The position numbers were made by a program, and so were the translations under genes. The notes below the pieces were generated by a model that was not told where the DNA came from, did no database searches, and saw only the letters and a program-made list of their open reading frames with translations. Below, piece by piece: positions 39,810-49,234 of a stretch of 64,000 nt of DNA; the first letter of the stretch is position 1, and each line of letters starts with the position of its first letter. This stretch comes from an uncultured Clostridia bacterium (GTDB taxonomy: Bacteria > Bacillota > Clostridia > Christensenellales > Borkfalkiaceae), in NCBI GenBank assembly GCA_944368925.1, contig CALVXG010000010.1, forward strand, positions 19,906 to 83,905. Direction: 5' to 3'.

Positions 39810-41936
39810 CTATCTGTAAGAACACACCAAAACATATGTCTGCCCTTTCTTCGTTCCGAATTCTAATACTTCGCCTTTCAGCTCACATACTTTTCTTCTT
39901 TTCTCTTCTTTCCCTTCAAACAGAGATACTTCCAGATATTCTGCCCAAGGATTTCGGATGCGGCAGCACTTTCCCTGTAAACTCTCTATCGTCACTTGTT
40001 TCGGACAGGAAAACTCAAAATCATACGTTGATTCCACACAGAAACCGCCTTTGGCATACAGACGAAACGCAGCCGTAAAATTTTTATGCAGCGGCACCGA
40101 AGGAAATACAGAAATAACACCGTCATAACTTTGAAGCATGCATTCGTTGATTGCCGTGATCGCATTTCCGTTCAGCTCATACCCGCAATTTCCGTCAAAC
40201 CCGATGCAGTTGCCCGCAAGCCTGCTCTTGCTCTGCCGGCCGATCCAGTCATAGACAAAATCCCCCAGTCCCAGACGCGCTGCCCAGATCGGGGAATTAT
40301 CCCACGAAATGAACCCGATCAATTCGTTTCTGCCTATTCTGCGCAGAAAATTGTTCATCAACAGTCTGTAGTTGCCGTCCGTAAGCATTCCGAAAGGACT
40401 GATCGCCTCCAACGCAGGGTCGTCCCAATTGCTTCTCCTGCGGAAAAGACTCTCTTCCCCTGCAAGATAACGCCGCGGATACCCCCCTTCATACAGCGGC
40501 GCAAGATTTTCTTCGATATCCTTTACCTGCGCAAGAAAGTCATCCTGCTTTATGCCGTGATTTTCCAAAACTTCGATCAGCGCCCGGCATACGCAATGCA
40601 GCGCACATACATCGCTGACCGCATGTCTGACGGCATGATAACTCTCCCGCGCGTTTGTCTGTCTGACGTATATCTTGCCGTCTTTCTTCTCCAACAACGC
40701 CTGCATATAAAACCGCACGCCTTTTTCCGCCAAAGTATAAAAATCTTCCGTCAATATCCGTTCATCGCCCGTATATTCGTACTGCTCGTATATCCGCAAG
40801 GCAATTTCAAGCGTCGTCGCATATATTTTTTCCACGGCGCAGCCGTCATTGTATTCCCGCCCGCCAAAAAGCGTCATCGTTTCGGGCAGAGATACCGCAC
40901 CATGCGTCCCGTATTTTTGCGAACAAATTTCTTCGTTTTCCGCCACAGCCGCCAGATACATCCTCTTCATGCTGTCGAAAACACCCCATTCGCCGATCGC
41001 ATTCATACCGCCGTAGAGACATCTCTGGTTGTACCACCAGTACGCCACCGCCCATCCGCGCACCACATCCTCGTCATTCCGAAATACCCCGTTCATAAAA
41101 TGATACGGAAGTGCGGCATACATCCCGCTCAAAAGAAGATATCTACTTATATAATAAAAATGCTCGACTTCTTTCTCCCTGCCGCTACGCAGGACGATCC
41201 AGCTTCTTTCCCACCTTTCTTTCCAGAACGCCCCGCCTTCTTTCATATCGCGCGCCGTATCCCTGTGCAGGATCTCTCCCTCCGATCCCGCCCACCCGTG
41301 CGCAACCGACACAACGGCCGTAATGCTTTTCTGCGCGTGTGAGGGAATGCGGAAGGCGTCTTCTCCCGCACGGCCCGACGCATAAACAGCCAGTCTGTAT
41401 CCGAACTCCGTGCCGTGCTCGATGCCTCGGCGGGACAGCGCTCGGCAATTTTCCGATCCGGAAAATTGAAATCGGTTCCATTCTTCCCTGTCGTCCAGAT
41501 GCGAGACGAACGTTTCTCCGATCAGATCCGTTCCCTCACCCTTTTCAATCTTTTTTTCAAACGCGCTCAGCCGTATGCTCAAAGCGGTTTCACCGTCGTT
41601 GCGAACGCTTATCAAAAAACTTTCTTTGTCCGCCAACGGGTAAAGCCTGATATGCACTCCCCCGCAGCCGATACGCAAAACGTTTTCGTATAATTTCAGA
41701 ACCGCTTTCGCCCCAGAAAAATCCGTCCCTTCGATCCATATGTTTCCGCAGCTCACCTGACTTTGCGGAGATGCGTCCGGATGCGTCACCTGCAGGCGCA
41801 ACCCGCCTGCCTCCGCACTCACACACACGCCCAGAATTCCCGTCCCGAATATCGCATACCGGTCAGTAAGTCTGTGATAACGAAGATCGTGCGAGGATAC
41901 GATCCGCTTTACCGACCCGATTTCCTCCGCTTTCAT
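39810..41936 (-). CDS. GH95-like (alpha/alpha)6 glycoside hydrolase
   Basis: A 708-residue cytoplasmic protein. A beta-rich N-terminal domain (about 1-260) precedes an (alpha/alpha)6 barrel with MNGVFRNDEDVVRGWAVAYWWYNQRCLYGG, the counterpart of the GH95 WNxxxxPPWDSDYHxNINxQMNYW block. The C-terminal NECMLQSYDGVISVFPSVPLHKNFTAAFRLYAKGGFCVES matches the GH95 MLLQSHxGxIxLLPALPxxW end. GH95 enzymes remove alpha-linked fucose or galactose; here the substrate is unknown. It starts within the stop of the URO-D gene (ATGA overlap), so the two are coupled. Confidence 0.75.
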   Translation of the reverse strand: MKAEEIGSVKRIVSSHDLRYHRLTDRYAIFGTGILGVCVSAEAGGLRLQVTHPDASPQSQVSCGNIWIEGTDFSGAKAVLKLYENVLRIGCGGVHIRLYPLADKESFLISVRNDGETALSIRLSAFEKKIEKGEGTDLIGETFVSHLDDREEWNRFQFSGSENCRALSRRGIEHGTEFGYRLAVYASGRAGEDAFRIPSHAQKSITAVVSVAHGWAGSEGEILHRDTARDMKEGGAFWKERWERSWIVLRSGREKEVEHFYYISRYLLLSGMYAALPYHFMNGVFRNDEDVVRGWAVAYWWYNQRCLYGGMNAIGEWGVFDSMKRMYLAAVAENEEICSQKYGTHGAVSLPETMTLFGGREYNDGCAVEKIYATTLEIALRIYEQYEYTGDERILTEDFYTLAEKGVRFYMQALLEKKDGKIYVRQTNARESYHAVRHAVSDVCALHCVCRALIEVLENHGIKQDDFLAQVKDIEENLAPLYEGGYPRRYLAGEESLFRRRSNWDDPALEAISPFGMLTDGNYRLLMNNFLRRIGRNELIGFISWDNSPIWAARLGLGDFVYDWIGRQSKSRLAGNCIGFDGNCGYELNGNAITAINECMLQSYDGVISVFPSVPLHKNFTAAFRLYAKGGFCVESTYDFEFSCPKQVTIESLQGKCCRIRNPWAEYLEVSLFEGKEEKRRKVCELKGEVLEFGTKKGQTYVLVCSYR

Positions 41937-43015
41937 ACCGAAATACCCTTTTTAACAAGCTCGGAAACAAGCTTGAATTTGCCGCAATCCACGTCGGGCG
42001 GACAACTGTCACTGTTGGCAAGAATAAACCGCTTGCCTTTCGCCTCCGCAAGAAGACCGTTTACATAATCCGTAAGCTCTTTTTCGGAAGAATTCCTGAA
42101 AAACACTGGATCGATCCCCCCGATCAGCCCCTTTTCGGGCGGCAATTTCGCAAATGCATCCTTCATGTCGATGTTGCCCGTCGGATAAGGAGTGATCGAC
42201 TCGATAAAATCGACACAGCTGCCGCACATGTCTTCGTACAACGACTTGATCAGACCGCATGCGTGATGGATCAGGATCTTGCCGCCCTGGTGTATAAGTT
42301 TGCCCCAATGCTCAATTTCCGGCAATACGTATTGCCGGAATTGCTGCGGATTCAGCATCGTGGTCGATGTGTCTTCCCAGAAAATAAACGCCTCCGCACT
42401 GCTGCCTAGAGAATATTCCACGCTCTTTACAGAATTTCTGTCAAAATAATACAGCGCCTCTTCCACAAGCTCGGGAAAATCGTACAGAGCATAGTTGAGC
42501 ATCTCTACCCCCGACCAATGCTCCAAAAGCGACTCGAAACCCGTCTTCATCTCCGGCGATATCACGGGAATAAACAACCCCTCTTCCCCTACGTACTTTT
42601 TATCCGCATCGTATCTTTCAAAATTCGGCTTCAGCTTCGTGTTTTTCAGAATATAAATCAGTACTTTGAAATCCTCTTCTTTCGTTACGGGATGCTTCGT
42701 CAGAAACCACGTGTTACTCTCCGCCACAAATTTCTTCTCCTCCGTGATCTTCCCAACCGGCGTACTGTATTCCACATACATTTTATCTCCGTCCGCCCTT
42801 TCCCGCACTTCACAATTCTCGCGGATTACATCTACCAGCAAATGCGAACCCCTGTGCATATAGTCCGCACCCATTCTCTTACAAAAGGCAAGCATTCCCT
42901 GTCTCTGCACTTCCGCAGGCTGCGCTTCCCAAAAATACGCCAGAAAAGGCGCAAACGGCACCCGGTCTACCTCCCTTCCGTACAATGCGTTCAACAACCT
43001 TTCACGTCCTGTCAT
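41933..43015 (-). CDS. URO-D-fold protein 1 (MtaA-like, HxC site present)
   Basis: A 360-residue uroporphyrinogen-decarboxylase-family protein. MTGRERLLNALYGREVDRVPFAP is the conserved N-terminus. KILIHHACGLIKSL gives the His-x-Cys pair that binds Zn2+ in corrinoid methyltransferases MtaA/MtbA, and FILANSDSCPPDVD supplies a possible third Cys ligand. The Arg residues that bind porphyrin carboxylates in true HemE are not evident. It is thus better read as a methyltransferase-like enzyme than as haem biosynthesis. It overlaps the 224-residue gene by 14 bases and the GH95-like gene by four. Confidence 0.85.
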   Translation of the reverse strand: MTGRERLLNALYGREVDRVPFAPFLAYFWEAQPAEVQRQGMLAFCKRMGADYMHRGSHLLVDVIRENCEVRERADGDKMYVEYSTPVGKITEEKKFVAESNTWFLTKHPVTKEEDFKVLIYILKNTKLKPNFERYDADKKYVGEEGLFIPVISPEMKTGFESLLEHWSGVEMLNYALYDFPELVEEALYYFDRNSVKSVEYSLGSSAEAFIFWEDTSTTMLNPQQFRQYVLPEIEHWGKLIHQGGKILIHHACGLIKSLYEDMCGSCVDFIESITPYPTGNIDMKDAFAKLPPEKGLIGGIDPVFFRNSSEKELTDYVNGLLAEAKGKRFILANSDSCPPDVDCGKFKLVSELVKKGISV

Positions 43016-43676
43016 TTTCCGTTCTCTCCCTTTCCTTATAATATTCCGCCAGCAATTCCAGCTCCGTCCAAAGCCGCCCGTTCACCTTTTCAAAGAGCGG
43101 CGTCATCGTTTCCAGCCAGTTCCCTGGCGTCGCGTCCGTCTGCAGTTTCCCCTTGTACCGCGCCTGCGTATACCTGCGCGGCGTTTCGTCATACATGAAC
43201 AGGTACCTGTCCGTCAAACCGATCGAACTGTGCATGATCGGCTCCGCTTTTCCTTCTTCCCGCAGCTGATAATGGTAAAATAAATATTCGGATATACTTT
43301 CCTGCCGCAGTATCCCGAAAAAACACCGCGGCCTGCACCTCTCTTTCCGCATCCAATGCGCCTTGTCTTCCTTGGGTACGTAACTGAATACTTCGGGAAT
43401 GTTCCGCCAGTATGACGGACCGCCTATCCCGTACTGAAGATGCAGATATCCGCTCAAAAAGCCGAAAACCTTTTCCACGGAAAAAACTTCCCCGATCTTT
43501 TCGATATACAGCACGATCCCTTCCCCCGCACGGAATATTGACGCCGTGATCAGATCTGTAAACGCTCCGCTTCGGATCAGCTTGTTCCAGCCGCTCTTCA
43601 ATATGTCCGCATTAAATTGCCCGTTCACCGCAGCATAATAATATTCGCTTTTTATTTCTTCTCGTATTTTCCCCAT
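43002..43676 (-). CDS. Unrecognised 224-residue protein between URO-D genes
   Basis: A soluble protein without signal peptide. Sequence features are many aromatic residues, SGWNKLIRSGAFTDLITASIFRAGEGIVLYIEKIGEVFSVEKVFGFL, GIGGPSYWRNIPEVFSYVPKEDKAHWMRKERCRPRCFFGI, and a C-terminal LWTELELLAEYYKERERTEN. I know no family. It overlaps the upstream URO-D stop by 25 bases and the downstream URO-D start by 14, so all three are strictly coupled. It may be a partner or substrate-handling enzyme for them. Confidence 0.7.
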   Translation of the reverse strand: MGKIREEIKSEYYYAAVNGQFNADILKSGWNKLIRSGAFTDLITASIFRAGEGIVLYIEKIGEVFSVEKVFGFLSGYLHLQYGIGGPSYWRNIPEVFSYVPKEDKAHWMRKERCRPRCFFGILRQESISEYLFYHYQLREEGKAEPIMHSSIGLTDRYLFMYDETPRRYTQARYKGKLQTDATPGNWLETMTPLFEKVNGRLWTELELLAEYYKERERTENDRT

Positions 43677-44653
43677 TTTTTAAACATATCGCACATGTAT
43701 TTTGTGGACTCCTCCGTTATGTTGATGGACGCCGGCATCGGATACGTCTTCGCCATGAAACCGCCGCCGTATCGGCCGAATGTGCCGATCAATTTTTTCA
43801 CACGCTCTTCTATTTCCGCAAAATCTCCCTTCGGCAATACCGTCTGAATATCGCACGGACAAAAAAAGCATATCCTTCCCCCGTACGCTTCGTCCAGACG
43901 ATCGATCCCCATATTGTCCTGCTGATCGATCTGCAATACATCTGTACCGATCTCAATAAAATCTTCAATCAGATCGAATATGTACCCGCAGGAATGTATA
44001 AAAAACTGCATACCCGCTTCGTGAACTTTGCGAATGATCTTTTCGTAAGACGGCTTGAAAAACTTTCTCCACATCTGCGGACTTATGAATAAACTTTTTT
44101 GCAGACCCAGATCTTCGATGGCGATCATCCCGTTCACGCCGATCTGCGCAAACTTTTCGACAACCTGCAGACATCCCTCCGTCAGCTTGCCGATCAGTTC
44201 CTCCAACAATTCTTCCTCTTCCACAAACGATACCATCAGGTTCTCGAATCCGACCAGATCGAGCAGGTGCATGAACAGAAAATTCGGAAACATGCCTAAT
44301 ATGTATTTATCCGGATTCCGACGGATCTGCTCCCGTGCTTTCTCATATCTTTCCGGCTCCGAAAAATCGGGGAACTTAAACGTCCGTACGGCCGAAAGAT
44401 CCGCCAAAGGATACCGACACGGCTCCCCCAGCTGCGTATTGATCGTACGGTACACGACCCCCCACTCCGTCTGACGCGTATTCGGTTCCGCTTCCGTCGG
44501 AATAAAATGTTTGCTCTCCGAGGCAAAGACCCATTCGAAATCTTCACCGTATTTTTCTTCGATCTCGGGCACCCTGTTCGAATCGAAATTGTACGGCACC
44601 CTGTCCGGCCCTTCAAACCGTATCGCCCGCAAAACCCTCTCTTTACTCGTCAT
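43652..44653 (-). CDS. URO-D-fold protein 2 (MtaA-like, HxC site present)
   Basis: A 333-residue URO-D-family protein: MTSKERVLRAIRFEGPDRVPYNFDSNRVP at the start and MQFFIHSCGYIFDLIEDFIEIGTDVLQIDQ in the C-terminal half, giving the HxC metal pair. FFCPCDIQTVLP replaces the usual GG(I/V)D loop and offers two more Cys. Start ATG 44651-44653 has GGAGGCGGGAG ahead; a longer in-frame start at 44719 lies inside the neighbour and is rejected. It overlaps the upstream GH95-like gene by 11 bases. Confidence 0.85.
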   Translation of the reverse strand: MTSKERVLRAIRFEGPDRVPYNFDSNRVPEIEEKYGEDFEWVFASESKHFIPTEAEPNTRQTEWGVVYRTINTQLGEPCRYPLADLSAVRTFKFPDFSEPERYEKAREQIRRNPDKYILGMFPNFLFMHLLDLVGFENLMVSFVEEEELLEELIGKLTEGCLQVVEKFAQIGVNGMIAIEDLGLQKSLFISPQMWRKFFKPSYEKIIRKVHEAGMQFFIHSCGYIFDLIEDFIEIGTDVLQIDQQDNMGIDRLDEAYGGRICFFCPCDIQTVLPKGDFAEIEERVKKLIGTFGRYGGGFMAKTYPMPASINITEESTKYMCDMFKKWGKYEKK

Positions 44654-47114
44654 GCTCCCGCCTCCGCAAAATTGCTCCTTCTTTCGTGATTTCGTATGCT
44701 TCTCCCGCCTTGACGTCAAAACACAAAACTTCCCCCGTCCAGGGCGATTTCAGCCTGCATACGGTATCTGCCGTCCCTTCCACGCACAGAAACGTCACCT
44801 TGCGCCTGCGCATCTTCGCCGATACCAACAGCCCGCCGCGCGCACGGAATTTTTCAAAACCAAACGTCCCGTTTGTTTCGAAAGAAGGGAAAACATGCAC
44901 CACCCCGCTGCGCGAATTCAAAAGACGCTCCGGCTCGTTTTCGATCAGCCGTACCAGCGCGGCATGATCCTTCCGCCCTACAATCGCCTCTATGCTTTCC
45001 TGCGGCTGCATACGGTGAAACCACGCGTTTTCGGCGTACACCGTATCCTTGTTGTACCCCAGCAGATACGGAATCTCCCCCCTGTGCCAGCCGCTCACGT
45101 TGGCAAACGTCCTCATAAACAGCTCTTTTTCCGCTTCGGACGAATCCAGATTCACGTCGTCCGTCAGCAACACGGGAATCCAGCCCGCAAAATGATTGTA
45201 CGGGATCCCGAGCGGGTTTACCCCCGCAACATCGGTCAGTACTTTGCCCTTTTCCGTCTCGTACACGGAGTACTTCGGAAGATTTTTTTCGACATCTTCC
45301 CATTCCCCGATCTTATCGAGATCTTCCCCCAGATAACGCGCCGCTTCTGCCGCTTTGCGCATCGTCCAGCGGATAAACGCGCATGCCGAAGAGGTGTCTT
45401 TGTTTTTCCCGAACCGATAGCGCAGCCCCCATTGCTCCGCCGATACCGTCGGGATCACATGATACCCGTCTTCACTCCTTGTCACATACTGCGCATAAAA
45501 TATCGCCAATTCCCGCAAATACGGATATACGTCATGCTTTAAAAACTCCTCTTCACGCGTATAATCCCAAATATCCCACAAAACTTTGCACACCTGTGCA
45601 CCGATTTCCATACAAAATTCGAACGCGCTGTGCACATGATGATAACAATCCGCTTCGATCGGAGGAAGATACCCGTGCGAGATCGTCGCTCCCGTCATTT
45701 TGAAAACTTCCCGCACGTTCTGCCGCGCCGCATTCAGCCAATGCTTGACCAGATTTACCCAATAGTACAGCCTGTCTTCATGATGCAGCACGATCTGCCA
45801 GGGCGAATCGTACAGATCGTTGTAACAATTCAGCGAATGCCATAATCCCACATCCGCCTGAAACGGCGTATAGACGGAATCCGCTTCCATGCGGACCGGG
45901 TCGGGCCGGCACGACCTTGTGTTGGAATCGGACCAGTTGTGAAACAAATATTTTACATATTCTCTGTCAAAATCCGCTCCGTCCGCATATATGCGGCCGT
46001 TTTCCCGCTTCTCGTAAAATTTTCTGTACCATTCCGCATTCTCGCACTCATACCACGCAAAACTCTTTTTTTCCGTCTCTTGCAGCACTCTCTCGGCGCA
46101 TTGCCGCGTATCCGCCCCGTCATTCGAAGTCTGTACGGTTATATAATGCAAAAAACGCCCGCCGCACGGCACCGTCACTCCGCTGCCCGCCGCCGCATTG
46201 ATCGCATCGTAATCGGGCATGAACATGGGTTCGAGATAATCTGCATTTCCCTTTCCCCTGATCGTCCTTGCCTTCGTCTCCAGATCATATTCGTTTTCGT
46301 GCATCGTCACCGCCGCATCGCCCGTATTCATCGCAAAAGTATAGCCAAACCCCTGCGGGAAAGTCTTCTCCGCAGGAAATTTCTGCTCGATACCGCAGCA
46401 TTTGCCTCTCACAAACGGCTCTGCGGGACGGATCTCTTCCAACATGTGCGGATATGCGGCATAATCAAAGCCGGGAAGCCCGATATTACCGTTTTTGCCT
46501 CGCGTATCGTTGTGTCTGCACAGACGCAGCGACACGCCCTCTTGCAGGCCGCTGCACAACCCTTCGATACAGATAAGATTCCGTGCCATACAGGGCAAAA
46601 TTTTGATTTCCAGCCGCGCACCTGCGTTTTGCTGACAAATCCTGATCAGACCGCTCGACGCAGATATGCTTACTTTCGGCGCAGGACACCCCGCAAAATC
46701 CGGTGCAAGAATCACGATCTGCCCCACCGGCTTCGGCGTCGGGCTGTCGTACGCGCTCCAGGACGGGTATCCGTCCCGCCGCACGCCGTCCGACCCCATG
46801 TGTCCGCCGTATGCCGCCCACGTCGTGTCGCCTTCCTCCGCAAACGCCGGATGAAACGCACCCTTTTTCACTTCTTCCAACGTCACGGGCGCTTCCCGTA
46901 TCACCCTGCGGTCCCATACGTCCGGCTTGGAAAGACTGACCGTTATACGGTCCGCCGGCCCCCACAGCGACGCTTTCAGAACGGGCGTGCTGATGTTGCA
47001 GCCTCTCCCGCAAAACCATAACTCGTCCGTCTGCGGATCATCACAGGACAGCTCACGCTCCATGTATGTCCTGCACGCCGTCTTCCATAAAGGTTTCATT
47101 TCTGCCTTTGCCAT
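44643..47114 (-). CDS. Second GH95-like (alpha/alpha)6 glycoside hydrolase
   Basis: About 823 residues, cytoplasmic. The N-terminal beta-sandwich begins MKPLWKTACRTYMEREL, with ELWFCGRGCNISTPVLKASLWGPADRITVSLSKPDVWDRR resembling GH95 starts. The barrel carries YTPFQADVGLWHSLNCYNDLYDSPWQIVLHHEDRLYYWVNLV, then GYLPPIEADCYHHVHSAFEFCMEIGAQVCKVLWDIWDYT. The C-terminal GVVHVFPSFETNGTFGFEKFRARGGLLVSAKMRRRKVTFL matches GH95 ends. The start could be 47114 or the Met five codons later. It is a paralogue, not a close copy, of 39810-41936, so a different linkage is likely. Confidence 0.75.
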   Translation of the reverse strand: MAKAEMKPLWKTACRTYMERELSCDDPQTDELWFCGRGCNISTPVLKASLWGPADRITVSLSKPDVWDRRVIREAPVTLEEVKKGAFHPAFAEEGDTTWAAYGGHMGSDGVRRDGYPSWSAYDSPTPKPVGQIVILAPDFAGCPAPKVSISASSGLIRICQQNAGARLEIKILPCMARNLICIEGLCSGLQEGVSLRLCRHNDTRGKNGNIGLPGFDYAAYPHMLEEIRPAEPFVRGKCCGIEQKFPAEKTFPQGFGYTFAMNTGDAAVTMHENEYDLETKARTIRGKGNADYLEPMFMPDYDAINAAAGSGVTVPCGGRFLHYITVQTSNDGADTRQCAERVLQETEKKSFAWYECENAEWYRKFYEKRENGRIYADGADFDREYVKYLFHNWSDSNTRSCRPDPVRMEADSVYTPFQADVGLWHSLNCYNDLYDSPWQIVLHHEDRLYYWVNLVKHWLNAARQNVREVFKMTGATISHGYLPPIEADCYHHVHSAFEFCMEIGAQVCKVLWDIWDYTREEEFLKHDVYPYLRELAIFYAQYVTRSEDGYHVIPTVSAEQWGLRYRFGKNKDTSSACAFIRWTMRKAAEAARYLGEDLDKIGEWEDVEKNLPKYSVYETEKGKVLTDVAGVNPLGIPYNHFAGWIPVLLTDDVNLDSSEAEKELFMRTFANVSGWHRGEIPYLLGYNKDTVYAENAWFHRMQPQESIEAIVGRKDHAALVRLIENEPERLLNSRSGVVHVFPSFETNGTFGFEKFRARGGLLVSAKMRRRKVTFLCVEGTADTVCRLKSPWTGEVLCFDVKAGEAYEITKEGAILRRREHDE

Positions 47115-49234
47115 ACCACCGTTTCCCCTGCTTTTATTTTTATCGGCGAAAGATCCTCCGCCCTGCACGGGCCGCTTCCTTCATCCAAAAATACTTTCAC
47201 GATCAAATCGTCACGCCGCGCGTTCACCACGCGCACCTCGCCCTTTTCCCAATCCGCTTCCGCTTCCAGATTCTCAAGACAATAATACCTGCGCCCTGCA
47301 AAATCAATATAGATCCCGGGTATCTGCAAATAGGTCAGCATACAGGAAATCTCCGCCCAGCACGAACCGTCGAATACCCCGCCTACACATTCCTTTCCTT
47401 CCCAGTCCGATATGTTCACACGTTCATTCATAAACCCGTACGGCAACGGTTTCCCACCGTAATCGTACACAGGATCTCTTTCCGTGCTAAGATATTGCGT
47501 AATGTTCCCCGCTATATCCGCCAGCAATTCCAGGTATTTTCCCTCCCGCGTGTAACGGTACAGTTTCAGTAAAGAGTCGCCCGAAAGCGTACAGATCCCC
47601 GGCGCCGAATGCTTGTTCTGCACGTTCGCAAACACGCTCCCCACCGTGTTCACCCTGCGTTTCCCGAAACACGAATCCTGCGGGAACCGGTACGCATACG
47701 TCACGCACCACGAAGAACACTGCCATGCCGTACGTTCCGCACACCGCAGCCAGCGATCTTCTCCCGTCTGCTCATACAGCGTAATATAACTTTCCAGAAG
47801 GCCGAAAATGCTCTCGCTGTCGGGCCCCTGGCAAATCTCACCCGGCCCGCCGTTCACAAAACCCGCGTCCAGATGGTTATTTTCATAGTACGCCGCAATC
47901 TCTTCGGCCGCTCGCAAATACTTTTCGTCTGAAAATGCGGAATACGCCAACGCCAAAGCCCCCGCCGCCACGGCACCGCTTGCCGTTCCGCCCGCGTATA
48001 TCTCCACCGCGTCTGCATCGATAAACTGCCCGAGCTGCCCTTCTTTTTTCCATAAACGAACAAGCGCTTCCGCACAGCGGCGTACCTGCCCTTTCATTTG
48101 TGCGTCAAAAACTTTCTGCCCGTGCGCTTCGTCCCATTGCATCTGCCGCAGCAAAAAATACAATGCGTCGCAATGCTTGCGTATCAGAAGCACCGAGCGG
48201 TCATTTACGTCGTTGAAATTGTCGCCGTAAAAACATCCGTTATATAAGATCGCATGCAAAAAACCGCTGTCTCTGACTGCATTTTCCAGAATAAACCGCA
48301 GCGTCTCCCCGGAACGGCGCACCGAGAGTGCGCTTCCGTGTACGAGCAGCGGATACGTATTGATCAGTCCGCCCGTCCAGCCGGCCTGCCAGTCCTGGTA
48401 CAGATTGTCGACCGTACCCACCCGATAATACCCGCTTTTATCCCAGTTGCTGCGGTTGTACTTTCCCTCGATAATTTCAAACGCATCATACAGCGGCAGA
48501 TCGATCTTTCGCGCAGGCAGACTGCCCGCACTCTCTTTGCGCAGATAAAAAAATTCTCTGTACAAATCGTGCACGCTCCGACATGCAAACGTGTGCATCT
48601 TTACATACAGTTCTTCTTCCTCTCCGCTTTTATAATCTTTTCCCCTGTCTTCCGACACCGCCTGCGTCGTTCCGAACCGATACATCGTACCCTCCCTGAC
48701 ATTGGGAACATTGAATATGACATACAGTTCTCCGCGGCCGAAATCTTCCCTGATTTCGATACCCGTATTTCCTCCGCCTTGCTGCACCTTCGTAAACAGC
48801 AGGATCCCTTTTTCCTGTTTTTTCAGATAAATTGCCACGCAAGGACAAGCCGTGTCGGCCGTCGTAAGAAAGATCGCACCCTTTCCGTCCTGCGAAAGCC
48901 CCGGCACGTCCGTCAGGATCGGCTCCATCTGCGCTGACGCACCCATTTTGCGGCTCAGAAAGGGCGGATATTTCATCGCAATCTTGCGAAATCTGTTGCC
49001 CGCGTATACGGCGGCGGGTATCATCAGGTAGTCTTCACCCGTCCACCCGCTTACCGTGTATTCACAGAAAAAAGACGCCCCCTTCAGTTCTTCTTTTGCA
49101 CGAAAAGTAAAATACGTCTCACCGTTTTCGGTACGAAAGTCTACCGCGGCTTTGCCGCTTTCCCCGCCGATAAGGTCGTATTCCTCTTTTTTTCTGCTTC
49201 CGTCGTACAGTCTGTATCCCGCCTTATTCAGCAT
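47096..49234 (-). CDS. (alpha/alpha)6-barrel protein, probable glycosidase of unknown family
   Basis: About 712 residues without signal peptide. The first 230 residues are beta-rich (YFTFRAKEELKGASFFCEYTVSGWTGEDYLMIPAAVYAGNRF). The rest is helical and six-hairpin-like: GYYRVGTVDNLYQDWQAGWTGGLINTYPLL, LHAILYNGCFYGDNF, GGTASGAVAAGALALAYSAFSDEKYLRAAEEIAAYYENNHLDAGFVNGGPGEICQGPDSESIFGLLESYI. The acidic Asp/Glu pair candidates are in NGGPGEICQGPDSES. The start is ATG 49232-49234, overlapping the URO-D 3 stop by seven bases; the longer frame lies inside URO-D 3. Confidence 0.65.
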   Translation of the reverse strand: MLNKAGYRLYDGSRKKEEYDLIGGESGKAAVDFRTENGETYFTFRAKEELKGASFFCEYTVSGWTGEDYLMIPAAVYAGNRFRKIAMKYPPFLSRKMGASAQMEPILTDVPGLSQDGKGAIFLTTADTACPCVAIYLKKQEKGILLFTKVQQGGGNTGIEIREDFGRGELYVIFNVPNVREGTMYRFGTTQAVSEDRGKDYKSGEEEELYVKMHTFACRSVHDLYREFFYLRKESAGSLPARKIDLPLYDAFEIIEGKYNRSNWDKSGYYRVGTVDNLYQDWQAGWTGGLINTYPLLVHGSALSVRRSGETLRFILENAVRDSGFLHAILYNGCFYGDNFNDVNDRSVLLIRKHCDALYFLLRQMQWDEAHGQKVFDAQMKGQVRRCAEALVRLWKKEGQLGQFIDADAVEIYAGGTASGAVAAGALALAYSAFSDEKYLRAAEEIAAYYENNHLDAGFVNGGPGEICQGPDSESIFGLLESYITLYEQTGEDRWLRCAERTAWQCSSWCVTYAYRFPQDSCFGKRRVNTVGSVFANVQNKHSAPGICTLSGDSLLKLYRYTREGKYLELLADIAGNITQYLSTERDPVYDYGGKPLPYGFMNERVNISDWEGKECVGGVFDGSCWAEISCMLTYLQIPGIYIDFAGRRYYCLENLEAEADWEKGEVRVVNARRDDLIVKVFLDEGSGPCRAEDLSPIKIKAGETVVWQRQK

